Made by a program: the position numbers and the translations under genes
Part shown: one piece after another, positions 22,010 through 30,111 of the stretch
Layout of the letters: each line of letters starts with the position of its first letter
How positions within the stretch are numbered: position 1 is the first letter of the stretch
Assembly: GCA_031265765.1 (NCBI GenBank)
Contig: JAISCE010000014.1
Span: 1 to 41,829, forward strand
Direction of reading: 5' to 3'
Length of the DNA: 41,829 bases
From: Azoarcus sp.
GTDB taxonomy: Bacteria; Pseudomonadota; Gammaproteobacteria; Burkholderiales; Rhodocyclaceae
The notes under the pieces: model-generated
The model's database searches: none
The model's input: the letters and a program-made list of their open reading frames with translations, nothing else
What the model was told of the DNA's origin: nothing

Positions 22010-23343
22010 GGGCCGATTGTATCGTGCAACGATGCGCGATGCACGTCTTTTTGGGAACAGGGTTCGTCTCCCAGTTCCGCTTCGTCCTGATAAGCGCCGG
22101 TTTCCAGCAATTGCACCCGGGCGGTTTCGCCTGCGGCCAGCCCTTTGCTGGCGCTTGGTACGATGAGCAATCCGTCGGCGCGCGCCATGGACAGCATGTC
22201 GCCGCTGCTTTGCGAACCGGCGGAGGCCGCTTCGTAGATGCCGGAGGCGTCGCGGGCAAGCGTCACGCGCATGAACTCGATGCGGCCCGGCCTGGATTCG
22301 ACGGCATGGGTCAGGCGCGCGGGCAGCGTGCGCCGGAATAGACGCCGGTGACCGGCCAGTGCGCGCAATGCCGGCAGGACGAATTGCTCGAAGCACACCA
22401 TGCTGGAGACGGGGTTGCCGGGCAGGCAGAAGACGAAACAGCGGCCCCGTGTGCCGAAAGCCACGGGATGGCCCGGACGCATTTCGACGCGCCAGAAGTG
22501 CATGGCGACGCCCAATGCCGCGAGCGTGGGCCGCACATGGTCGTGTACGCCGACCGAGGCGCCGCCCGAGACGAGCAGGATATCGTAGCCGAGTCCCCGT
22601 TCGAGGAAGCCGGACAGTTCGGCGGGGTCGTCGCGGGCGATGCCGAGGAGATCGGGTTCCACGCCCTGGGCTTGTACCTGCGCCATCAGCGCATAGGTGT
22701 TGGCGTCCGGAATCTTGCCGGGATCGAACGGTTCGCGCAGGGCTTCCAGTTCGTTGCCGCTCGACAGGATGGCGACGCGCGGCTGGCGATGAACCGCGAC
22801 CGTGGCTTGCTTGGCCGTCGCCAGCGCGCCGACCGTGCCGGGGCCGATGCCGGTTCCGGCGGCCAGTACGATCTCGCCCCGGCGCATGTTTTCGGCGCGG
22901 CGACGGATGTCCGTTGCCGCCCGGACGGGGATGAGGATGTCGACCGCATCGTCCGGGCCGGGGCGGGTGTCTTCGACCCGGACGACCGTATCGGCGCCGG
23001 CGGGAACCGGCGCGCCGGTCATGATCCGGGCGCATTGCCCGCGCTGGAGCGTGACGCGGGGGGTGTCTCCCGCCCGGATGTCGTCGACGATTTTCAGTCT
23101 GGCCGGTGCATCGGCGGTATCGGCGGCGCATACGGCGTAGCCGTCCATCGCGGAAATGTCATGGGGCGGCAGGTCGCGGTCGGCGCGAACGTCCGCGGCC
23201 AGCACCCGGCCAAGCGCGCGTTCGAGCGCGATGTCTTCCGCGCCGAGAGGGGCTGTCTTGCCGAGGATGCAAGCCTGTGCGTCCCGGACGGAAAGGCCGC
23301 CGGGCAGGGACGGGGATGCAGGTTTCGAGGATTTTCCGTTCAT
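22006..23343 (-). CDS. moeA: Molybdopterin molybdotransferase
   Basis: 445 residues from ATG 23343. MoeA inserts molybdate into adenylated molybdopterin. Seen: DISAMDGYAV, ARIMTGAPVPAGADTVV, the AILSSGNEL and LLVSGGASVGVHDHV motifs of the MPT-binding domain III, LPGNPVSSMVCFEQFV, and a C-terminal domain IV ending after GETARVQLLE. About 25 extra residues follow (from GAYQDEAEL to the end) that I do not recognise as part of the family. AGGAG lies 12 bases before the start. Downstream it overlaps higB; upstream mobA ends 16 bp away. Confidence 0.95.
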   Translation of the reverse strand: MNGKSSKPASPSLPGGLSVRDAQACILGKTAPLGAEDIALERALGRVLAADVRADRDLPPHDISAMDGYAVCAADTADAPARLKIVDDIRAGDTPRVTLQRGQCARIMTGAPVPAGADTVVRVEDTRPGPDDAVDILIPVRAATDIRRRAENMRRGEIVLAAGTGIGPGTVGALATAKQATVAVHRQPRVAILSSGNELEALREPFDPGKIPDANTYALMAQVQAQGVEPDLLGIARDDPAELSGFLERGLGYDILLVSGGASVGVHDHVRPTLAALGVAMHFWRVEMRPGHPVAFGTRGRCFVFCLPGNPVSSMVCFEQFVLPALRALAGHRRLFRRTLPARLTHAVESRPGRIEFMRVTLARDASGIYEAASAGSQSSGDMLSMARADGLLIVPSASKGLAAGETARVQLLETGAYQDEAELGDEPCSQKDVHRASLHDTIGP

Positions 23344-23359
23344 GGTTTTGTCATTCTCC

Positions 23360-23965
23360 TTATGGGGCGCGTTCGCCGAAATACCGCCGCGCCCTGGCAA
23401 GGTCTTCCGGGGTGTCGAGGTCGACGAAGCTTTGAAGGTCGGCATCGACATCGCGCAGGCTGTGTTCGTCGACATGGCAGACATCGAGCGCGGCCAGCGC
23501 CGCCCGCAGGCTGCGGTTTTCCGCGCCGTCCAGCGCGGACTGGAACGCGGGCAGCGCCGACGCGGCATAAAACGCCGCCAGGGGTTGAGGATGTCCGGCG
23601 ACGATGGGTACGACGGCCTGGTGAGCGCCGCACCGCGCCGCCAGCCGCAGGACGGTTTCCGGCCGCAGATAAGGCATGTCCGTGGCCACGGCGAAAATCC
23701 ACGGCGTCGCGGCGCGCCGCAGCCCGGCGCAAAGTCCGGCAAGCGGCCCCGCGTCCGGGATGCCGTCGCAGACTTGCACAATACCGGCGTCGAGTCCGCC
23801 GAGAGGCTGCCGGACGCTGAGCAATACTGCGGGAAAAAGCGCCCGCATCAGTTCGATCGTGCGTTGCAGCAGGCTTTGTCCGCCGAGTTGCAAAGCGGTC
23901 TTGTCGCGGCCCATCCGGCGGGAATCGCCGCCGGCGAGGATCAGCGCCGTGCAATCGTCGATCAT
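23360..23965 (-). CDS. mobA: Molybdenum cofactor guanylyltransferase
   Basis: 201 residues. It transfers GMP to Mo-molybdopterin to give the bis-MGD cofactor. The N-terminal signature LILAGGDSRRMGRDKTAL binds GTP; VATDMPYLRPE contains the metal-binding Asp. The ATG at 23965 overlaps the mobB stop (ATGA); the open frame upstream to 24046 is inside mobB. Confidence 0.94.
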   Translation of the reverse strand: MIDDCTALILAGGDSRRMGRDKTALQLGGQSLLQRTIELMRALFPAVLLSVRQPLGGLDAGIVQVCDGIPDAGPLAGLCAGLRRAATPWIFAVATDMPYLRPETVLRLAARCGAHQAVVPIVAGHPQPLAAFYAASALPAFQSALDGAENRSLRAALAALDVCHVDEHSLRDVDADLQSFVDLDTPEDLARARRYFGERAP

Positions 23966-24462
23966 GTCCGGCGCAGGAGAAAATCGGCCACCGCCGCAAA
24001 GTCGTCGAGCGCGAAATGCGGCAGTTCCGGATACACCCCGTCGCAATCGGTGATGAGGGCGATCAGTCCGTCCTCAATGCCGCAGCGCGGCGGCTTGCCG
24101 GTTTCGCGCCGCAGCACTTCGATCTTGGGGCCGGGCGCGTGCGAAAAGCCTTCGGCCAGTACGATATCGGCTTCGCCCAGAAAGCGTCCGGCCAGTTGCG
24201 CCGGTTCGCGCTCGTCGCCGGTATCCGCCACCAATTGCAGGGCGTTCGTCGTCACCAGCATGCTGAGGGCCGCGCCCGCCTGTTTGTAGCGCCAGCTATC
24301 CTTGCCCTCGGTATCGAGCCGCACCGTGTGGTGCGCGTGCTTGATGGTGGCAACCCGGCGTCCGCGCCGAACCAGTTCCGGAATGAATCGCTCGACGAAG
24401 GTGGTTTTACCGGCGTTCGAGTGGCCGACGAAAATGAAGACGAGGGGCGTCGCGGTTTCCAT
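23962..24462 (-). CDS. mobB: Molybdopterin-guanine dinucleotide biosynthesis adapter MobB
   Basis: 166 residues: P-loop FIFVGHSNAGKTTFVE, TIKHAHHTVRLDTEGKDSWRYKQAGA (switch region) and VLAEGFSHAPGPKIEVLR. A GTP-binding partner of MobA. The ATG at 24462 is taken; an in-frame ATG upstream would add a short unlike stretch. This is the first gene of mobB-mobA-moeA. Confidence 0.93.
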   Translation of the reverse strand: METATPLVFIFVGHSNAGKTTFVERFIPELVRRGRRVATIKHAHHTVRLDTEGKDSWRYKQAGAALSMLVTTNALQLVADTGDEREPAQLAGRFLGEADIVLAEGFSHAPGPKIEVLRRETGKPPRCGIEDGLIALITDCDGVYPELPHFALDDFAAVADFLLRRT

Positions 24463-24635
24463 GTCAAAGCCTGTTGTCGGTTTTCGGGGCATGAGCGTCG
24501 TGGCGGGCATGGGGCGTCGCGCGCCATTCCATGGGCGTCGCCCGTTCGCCGCGCGCCTTCCCGCCGGGCAGCAAAGAGGGTACTCCGCCGGAAGCCGGAA
24601 AGGGCGTGCTTTTCCGCCGAACGGCGCGAAGCGCC
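24463..24635. other. Gap between flhA and mobB
   Basis: 173 bp on the same strand as both genes. I see no terminator with a T run and no near-consensus promoter, so readthrough from the flagellar genes into the mob genes is possible. Confidence 0.35.
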
Positions 24636-26735
24636 CTATCCGCTTTGCCCCACCATGCCGGTGACGCGGATCGTGCGCGACTCCGGCACCTCGCTGTTGG
24701 CGATGACCCGCAGCGAAGGCACGGCGCGGCGCAGGAATCTCGAAAGCAGCATGCGCAGTTGCGCCGGGGCGAGCAATACCGGCGGCAGGCCGATTTCTTC
24801 CTGGCGCTGCGCGAGTTGAGCCGTCTGGCGCAGCAGGGTATCGGCAAGTCCCGGTTCGATGACGCCATCGCCGTCCGTTCCCATGGCCTGCAACAGAATG
24901 CGTTCGAGTCCCGGTTCGATCGCCATGACTTGCACCTCGGCGTTTCCGGGAAACAGGCTTTGGATGATGGCGCGGCCCAGCGCCTCGCGCACCCGCGCGG
25001 TGAGTTCGGCGGCCTCTTGCGTGCGCGGCGCGTATTCGGCCAGCGTCTCGATGACGGTGCGCATGTCGCGGATGTTGACCTCTTCGGCGAGCAGGTTTTG
25101 CAGTACCCGCTGTACGGTGGAAACCGACAGCAGCTTGGGCACGAGGTCGTCGACGAGCTTGGGGATTTCCTGCCCGATGTGATCGAGCAGGGACTGGGTT
25201 TCCTGCCGGCCCAGCAGGTCGGCGGCGTGGCTGAGAATGACGTGGTTGAGATGCGTTGCGACGACGGTGCTGGCATCGACCACGGTATAGCCCAATGCAT
25301 GGGCTTGTTCGCGGCTGGCGCTGTCGATCCAGTATGCGGGCAGGCCGAAGGCGGGGTCTATCGTCTCGCGCCCGGGAAGCGGCCCGCCCACCCTGCCGGG
25401 GTTGATCGCCAGGAACTGGCCGGGAAAGGCTTCGCCGAGAGCGGCTTCGACGCCTTTGAGGGTAATGCGATAGGCATTGGGCTTGAGTTCGAGGTTGTCG
25501 CGGATGTGCACGGGCGAAGCAAGAAAGCCCACGTCCTGCGCAAACTTTTTGCGCAAGCCGCGTATGCGGCGCAAAAGCTCGCCATCCTGCTCTTTGTCGA
25601 CCATCGGAATCAGGCGATAACCCACTTCGAGGCCGAGTACATCGACGAGGCCGACATCCCGCCAACTGGCTTCCTGCGCTTCGGCGGTCTGCGTTTTGGC
25701 CTCGGTTTCCGCTTCGGGCGGCGGCATCTCCACGTCGCCCGCCGCCTGCCGTTTGGCGCGCATCCACGCAAGCGCGCCGATCGCGGAAGCGAACAGGAGA
25801 AACACCATGTTGGGCATGCCCGGAATCAGGCCGAGCACGCCGACGATGGCGGCGGTCAGGCCGAGCACTTGCGTATTGTTGAAGACTTGCCCCAAGACCT
25901 GCGCGCCGATGTCTTCGCCGTCTCCCACCCGCGATACGACGAGACCGGCGGCCACCGAAATGATGAGCGAGGGAATTTGCGCCACCAGGCCGTCGCCAAT
26001 GGTGAGAATGGTATAGGTATGGGCGGCGTCGGCAAACGCCATGTCGTGCTGAGCCACGCCGACGAAAAGCCCGCCGAGGATATTGATGAGCAGGATCAGG
26101 ATGCCCGCGATGGCATCGCCGCGCACGAATTTGGAAGCGCCGTCCATCGCGCCGAAAAAGTCGGCCTCCTGTGCAACCTCCTTACGGCGCTGCTTGGCGG
26201 TTTTCTCGTCGATCAGACCGGCGTTCAGATCGGCGTCTATCGCCATCTGCTTGCCGGGCATCGCATCCAGCGTAAAGCGCGCGCTCACCTCGGCGATCCG
26301 CCCCGCGCCCTTGGTGATGACGACGAAGTTGATGACGGTGAGAATCACGAACACCACGATCCCCACGGCGGTATTGCCGCCGACGAGAAACTGCCCGAAG
26401 GCTTCGATGACCTTGCCCGCGGCGTCCGCGCCGCCATGCCCGGCGAGCAGGACGATACGGGTCGAAGCGACGTTGAGCGAGAGCCGCAACAAAGTCGTCA
26501 TGAGCAGCACAGTGGGAAAAGCGGAGAAATCCAGCGGTTTTCTCGCATACATCGCCACGAGCATCACCATTACCGATATCGCGATGTTGAACGTAAAGAA
26601 CACATCGAGCAGGAACACCGGCAACGGCAGCACCATCATCGCCAGGATCATGAGGATGAGAAGCGGCGCGGCCAGCGATCTCAGGAGCACAGGGGTGAGA
26701 ATCCGGCGAGCGTTCAAGAAGTTTCCTGTAGCCAT
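24636..26735 (-). CDS. flhA: Flagellar export gate protein FlhA
   Basis: 699 residues. The N-terminal half is an 8-helix membrane domain with the FHIPEP-type motif region (TRIVLLAGHGGADAAGKVIEAFGQFLVGGN and AEVSARFTLDAMPGKQMAID); the cytoplasmic half starts after AFFASAIGALAWMRAKRQ-like residues near 320-335 and includes DNLELKPNAYRI. FlhA forms a nonameric ring that docks substrate-chaperone complexes in the flagellar type III export apparatus. It begins 8 bp after flhB. No flhF or fleN follows; the next genes are mob. Confidence 0.96.
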   Translation of the reverse strand: MATGNFLNARRILTPVLLRSLAAPLLILMILAMMVLPLPVFLLDVFFTFNIAISVMVMLVAMYARKPLDFSAFPTVLLMTTLLRLSLNVASTRIVLLAGHGGADAAGKVIEAFGQFLVGGNTAVGIVVFVILTVINFVVITKGAGRIAEVSARFTLDAMPGKQMAIDADLNAGLIDEKTAKQRRKEVAQEADFFGAMDGASKFVRGDAIAGILILLINILGGLFVGVAQHDMAFADAAHTYTILTIGDGLVAQIPSLIISVAAGLVVSRVGDGEDIGAQVLGQVFNNTQVLGLTAAIVGVLGLIPGMPNMVFLLFASAIGALAWMRAKRQAAGDVEMPPPEAETEAKTQTAEAQEASWRDVGLVDVLGLEVGYRLIPMVDKEQDGELLRRIRGLRKKFAQDVGFLASPVHIRDNLELKPNAYRITLKGVEAALGEAFPGQFLAINPGRVGGPLPGRETIDPAFGLPAYWIDSASREQAHALGYTVVDASTVVATHLNHVILSHAADLLGRQETQSLLDHIGQEIPKLVDDLVPKLLSVSTVQRVLQNLLAEEVNIRDMRTVIETLAEYAPRTQEAAELTARVREALGRAIIQSLFPGNAEVQVMAIEPGLERILLQAMGTDGDGVIEPGLADTLLRQTAQLAQRQEEIGLPPVLLAPAQLRMLLSRFLRRAVPSLRVIANSEVPESRTIRVTGMVGQSG

Positions 26736-26743
26736 GGCGGAAA

Positions 26744-27898
26744 TCAGCCTTCAGGCGGCGGGCCGGGGTCGAACCCCTCGGGCACCGGCACATCGGCGGG
26801 CGGCGCGGGCGGCAGTTCGCCGGCGGCCATCGCCTCGTTGAGTTGGTAGACATAAGCCATGACCTCGGCCACGGCGGTAAACAAGGCGGCGGGAATGGCT
26901 TGCTGCAATTCGCAATGCCTGTAGAGCGCCCGTGCCAGCGCGGGCGCTTCGAGCAGGGTAACGGCATGCTCGCGCGCTATGTCGCGGATTTTCAAAGCCA
27001 GTTCGCCGCGTCCCTTGGCAACGACGATGGGCGCGGCCATATTCCCGGTGTCGTACCGGAGCGCCACGGAAAAATGCGTCGGGTTCGTCACGACGACGTC
27101 GGCCTTCGGCACCTCGGCCATCATCCGGTGCCGCGCCATCTCGCGCTGCATGGCGCGGATGCGGCCCTTGAGCTGCGGATCGCCTTCCTGCTCCTTGTTC
27201 TCGCGCTTGACTTCTTCTTTCGTCATGCGCAGGTTCTTGTGGTATTGCCACAATTGGAACGGCACGTCGAACAACGCAAGCAATCCCAGGCTGGACGCGA
27301 TCAAAAGCGCGATCCAGATCACCGTGCCCGCGAAATCGGCGATTGCCAACGGCAGCGGCTCTCTCAAAAAATCGAAAAGGTGGTCGCGGTTGCGCCACAG
27401 CACCAGTACGCCCACGCCGCCGATGAGCGCCGCCTTCATCACCGCCTTCAACATCTCGGCGAGGCCGTGCAGCGAAAACATGCGCTTGATGCCCTGCAAG
27501 GGGTTCAGGCGGTCGAGCTTCAGGCCCAACGCCTTGGGCGAGAACAAGAAACCGCCCAGGGCGAGCGGCGAAGCCACCGCCGCCACCATGAGCGCGGCAA
27601 AAAGCGGCATCAAGGTCAATAGCGCCCCACCGAGCAGCGTCTGCAAGAAGTTGGCGATTCCCATGCCCGTCTGCTCGAACACCATTGCGCGGTCGAACGA
27701 AAAAGCCTGGCGCAAGACCCCCAGGAGCCGCTCGCCCATCCATCCTCCGAGCAGCCACAAAAAAAGCACCCCCGTCATCGTGACCAGGAACGTCGACAAC
27801 TCCCGCGACTGCGGAACCTGGCCCTCTTCGCGGGCCTGCTGCAATCGTCGGCCTGATGCCGGTTCGGTCTTGTCTTGATCGCTGTCTTCAGCAGCCAC
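26744..27898 (-). CDS. flhB: Flagellar export switch protein FlhB
   Basis: 384 residues from a GTG at 27898 with GGAG 6 bases upstream. Four membrane helices are followed by the cytoplasmic autocleaving domain with NPTH at residues 272-275 (VVVTNPTHFSVALRY). Cleavage there switches export from rod-hook to filament substrates. The start EDSDQDKTEPASGRRLQQAREEGQVPQS is typical. The C-terminus ends in a Pro-rich tail. It heads the flhBA pair. Confidence 0.96.
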   Translation of the reverse strand: MAAEDSDQDKTEPASGRRLQQAREEGQVPQSRELSTFLVTMTGVLFLWLLGGWMGERLLGVLRQAFSFDRAMVFEQTGMGIANFLQTLLGGALLTLMPLFAALMVAAVASPLALGGFLFSPKALGLKLDRLNPLQGIKRMFSLHGLAEMLKAVMKAALIGGVGVLVLWRNRDHLFDFLREPLPLAIADFAGTVIWIALLIASSLGLLALFDVPFQLWQYHKNLRMTKEEVKRENKEQEGDPQLKGRIRAMQREMARHRMMAEVPKADVVVTNPTHFSVALRYDTGNMAAPIVVAKGRGELALKIRDIAREHAVTLLEAPALARALYRHCELQQAIPAALFTAVAEVMAYVYQLNEAMAAGELPPAPPADVPVPEGFDPGPPPEG

Positions 27899-28076
27899 GC
27901 TCGGCTCCGCACTCTATCCGCGCCTCTCTCGACGCCGACGCAAAACGACATGGCGGCATTATCGCCGCCGCCCGTGGCGGCCATGGCTGGATGTGGGCGG
28001 GAAAGCAGCGCCATTTCGGCGTTCTCGGGATCTGTCCCCGATCGCGCCGCCCGAAAGAGGCGTACCGATGCCGAAA
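27899..28076. other. Gap between flhB and the tRNA promoter
   Basis: About 180 bp between divergent units; it must hold the flhBA promoter on the minus strand. I could not pick a clear sigma-70 or sigma-28 element. Confidence 0.35.
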
Positions 28077-28104
28077 TTGACCGGAGGGCGGCAAGTCCTA
28101 TATA
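28077..28104 (+). promoter_or_regulatory. Promoter of tRNA-Ser
   Basis: TTGACC (28077-28082), 16 bp, TATATA (28099-28104; or TATAGT at 28101 with 18 bp), 18 bp before the tRNA. Both hexamers are close to the sigma-70 consensus. Confidence 0.7.
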
Positions 28105-28121
28105 GTGCCCCGTCTTTTCAT

Positions 28122-28214
28122 GGAGACGTGGCCGAGAGGTCGAAGGCACTCCCCTGCTAAGGGAGCATGCGGGCAAAACCTGCATCGAGGGTTCGAATCC
28201 CTCCGTCTCCGCCA
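28122..28214 (+). tRNA. tRNA-Ser, anticodon GCT
   Basis: A 93-nt class II tRNA with encoded CCA. The acceptor stem GGAGACG pairs with CGTCTCC (28204-28210), followed by discriminator G and CCA. The anticodon stem is CTCCC/GGGAG and the loop CTGCTAA puts GCT at 28156-28158, reading AGC/AGU. A long variable arm and the T-loop GTTCGAATC are visible. No integrase lies next to it. Confidence 0.97.
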
Positions 28215-28269
28215 AATACCTAATAAAATAAATTGCTTGCGACGTATTCTTGGTTTTGACCCACATAGA

Positions 28270-28306
28270 AGCCCACAACGGAACGCCGATTGTGGGCTTT
28301 CTTTTT
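28270..28306 (+). terminator. Intrinsic terminator after tRNA-Ser
   Basis: A 9-bp perfect stem AGCCCACAA/TTGTGGGCT (28270-28278, 28290-28298) with an 11-nt loop, then TTCTTTTT. The group II intron fragment begins immediately after it. Confidence 0.85.
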
Positions 28307-28307
28307 G

Positions 28308-28559
28308 GTGCGCCCAGCATGGGCGTCCTCCCGCGGGTGGAAGTCCCGCCGTAAGCAGATCACAGCGAACGAAGTGAAGCGCAACTGCATGAGGGCGACC
28401 GAGTGTGGGAAGGAAGCGTGGAGCATAAGCTGCGAGCCGATGAACAAGAACTGGATAGAAGGCGCTGCCGAGCAGGGCGACTGAGCCAAAAACCGCAAAG
28501 CTCTGGTGATCAAGGCGAGGTGGCGTAGATTTGGCGGTTGTGCAGTGAAGGAGAGCCTA
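28308..28559 (+). mobile_element. 5' fragment of a group II intron (domain I), intron protein missing
   Basis: Begins with the intron 5' consensus GTGCG and continues GCCCAGCATGGGCG, then a GGTGGAAGTCCCGCC element and the GAACGAAGTGAAGCGCAACTGC, GACCGAGTGTGGGAAGGAAGC and AACAAGAACTGGATAGAAGGC blocks that I recognise from domain I of bacterial group II introns. It stops before any reverse transcriptase frame; no domains V-VI are present, so it cannot splice or move. It lies directly after a terminator stem-loop, a target site known for some bacterial group II introns. The right edge is approximate. Confidence 0.78.
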
Positions 28560-28561
28560 TA

Positions 28562-28586
28562 CTTGCCGCCGTCTGACGGCGGCAAG
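28562..28586. other. Perfect 11-bp hairpin upstream of hemE
   Basis: CTTGCCGCCGT, loop CTG, ACGGCGGCAAG. No T run follows, so it is not an ordinary terminator. It marks the joint between the intron fragment and the hemE leader; GATAAT (28588-28593) just after it could be a -10 element. Confidence 0.6.
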
Positions 28587-28620
28587 CGATAATGGCTGTT
28601 TTCCGCCCCGGGAATTCGAC

Positions 28621-29682
28621 ATGAGCCGTCTCGACAACGACATTTTCCTGCGCGCGCTGCTGCGCGAACCGACGCCCCGCACTCCGATCTGGCTGATGCG
28701 CCAGGCGGGCCGCTACTTGCCTGAATACCGTGAAACCCGCAAGCGCGCGGGCAGTTTCCTTGCCCTGTGCAAAAATCCGGCGCTCGCCTGCGAAGTCACT
28801 TTGCAACCGCTGGCAAGATTCGATCTCGATGCTGCCATCCTTTTCTCCGACATTCTCACCGTGCCCGACGCCATGGGGCTGGGTTTGTACTTCATCGAAG
28901 GCGAAGGCCCGAAGTTCGAGCGCCCGCTCACTGAAGAATGGGAAATACGCAATCTTGCCGCGCCCGACCCCCATGCCGAATTGCGCTACGTTACAGACGC
29001 CGTGGCCGAAATCCGCCGCGCGCTCGGCGGCAGCGCGCCGCTGATCGGTTTTTCCGGCAGCCCATGGACGCTTGCCTGCTACATGGTCGAAGGCGGATCG
29101 AGCGCCGACTACCACAAGGCCAAGATGCTCGCCTATGCCCGGCCAGATCTCATGCATCATATTCTCGACATCACCACACAGGCGGTGATAGCCTATCTCA
29201 ACGCCCAGATCGAATCCGGCGCCCAGGCGGCCATGGTGTTCGATTCCTGGGGCGGCACGCTTTCCGAAGCCGCCTACTGCGAATTTTCGCTGCATTACCT
29301 GCAACGGATCGCCGCCGGTCTCATACGCGAAAGGGAAGGCCGCCGCGTGCCAAGCATCGTCTTCGCCAAAGGCGGCGGCCTGTGGCTGGAAGCCCTCGCC
29401 GCCAGCGGCTTCGATGCGCTTGGACTCGACTGGACGATGGACATGGGCCGCGCCCGTGCGCTCGTCGGTGGCCGCGTTGCGCTACAAGGCAATCTCGATC
29501 CCGCCGTGCTGCTTGCTGCGCCGGAAATCGTCGCCGTCGAAGCGAACCGCGTGCTCGACGCCTTCGGACCCCATCCCGGCCATGTGTTCAACCTCGGCCA
29601 TGGCATTTCCCAATACACCCCGCCCGAAAATGTCGCCGCATTGGTCGATGCCGTGCATGCGTATCGACCCGAAAAATGTTGA
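28621..29682 (+). CDS. hemE: Uroporphyrinogen decarboxylase
   Basis: 353 residues; decarboxylates the four acetate side chains of uroporphyrinogen III in haem synthesis. Signature 1 ([17 protein letters not shown], residues 20-36) with the substrate-binding Arg residues, then [15 protein letters not shown] (Asp86 type) and [17 protein letters not shown] (signature 2) are intact. Length is standard. Upstream neighbours are the hairpin and intron scar, so its present promoter may be newer than the gene. Confidence 0.97.
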   Translation: MSRLDNDIFLRALLREPTPRTPIWLMRQAGRYLPEYRETRKRAGSFLALCKNPALACEVTLQPLARFDLDAAILFSDILTVPDAMGLGLYFIEGEGPKFERPLTEEWEIRNLAAPDPHAELRYVTDAVAEIRRALGGSAPLIGFSGSPWTLACYMVEGGSSADYHKAKMLAYARPDLMHHILDITTQAVIAYLNAQIESGAQAAMVFDSWGGTLSEAAYCEFSLHYLQRIAAGLIREREGRRVPSIVFAKGGGLWLEALAASGFDALGLDWTMDMGRARALVGGRVALQGNLDPAVLLAAPEIVAVEANRVLDAFGPHPGHVFNLGHGISQYTPPENVAALVDAVHAYRPEKC

Positions 29683-30111
29683 AAATTTCGCCGAGACATG
29701 ACGGCCCATCGCTGCCTTCGACAAATCCGTACTTACCTGTCTTGTCACGACTTATTCACATGGGAGCTTTTCATGAAATTTGCGGACACCCAAAATCCGG
29801 TTTCATCCATGCAAAAATAACACATTGATTAACAACATGTTTTTCTCTGCTTCATGATTGGGCAGGGCGTGATGCCCGTCACAATGGCGCAGCTTGCGGG
29901 GCGCTGTACCTGAATTGCCCACAAAGTTATCCACAGATTTTGTGGGCAATCCGAAGATATCGTTGCACGGCGGACATTTACTTCGTTTTCCAAGAACCGG
30001 CCTCAAGTCTTCCCACTGGCTCGCGGTGTCCGGTTCCGATGAAGAACTCGCCTGCAACCCTTGCGCCAAATCCTTGAATCTCCATCATCCGCCTTTTGCC
30101 GCATCGTCCAT
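29683..30111. other. Gap between hemE and priA with DnaA-box sequences
   Basis: 429 bp without a credible gene and richer in A/T than its flanks, especially 29770-29860. It contains a perfect TTATTCACA (29752-29760) and TTATCCACA (29927-29935), both matching the DnaA-box consensus TTATNCACA. Confidence 0.6.
29914..29950. promoter_or_regulatory. 12-bp inverted repeat with a DnaA box in its loop
   Basis: ATTGCCCACAAA (29914-29925) and TTTGTGGGCAAT (29939-29950) are perfectly complementary. The 13-nt loop contains TTATCCACA (29927-29935). The element is 162 bp before the priA start. Its role is unknown; protein-binding site or secondary structure are both possible. Confidence 0.7.
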
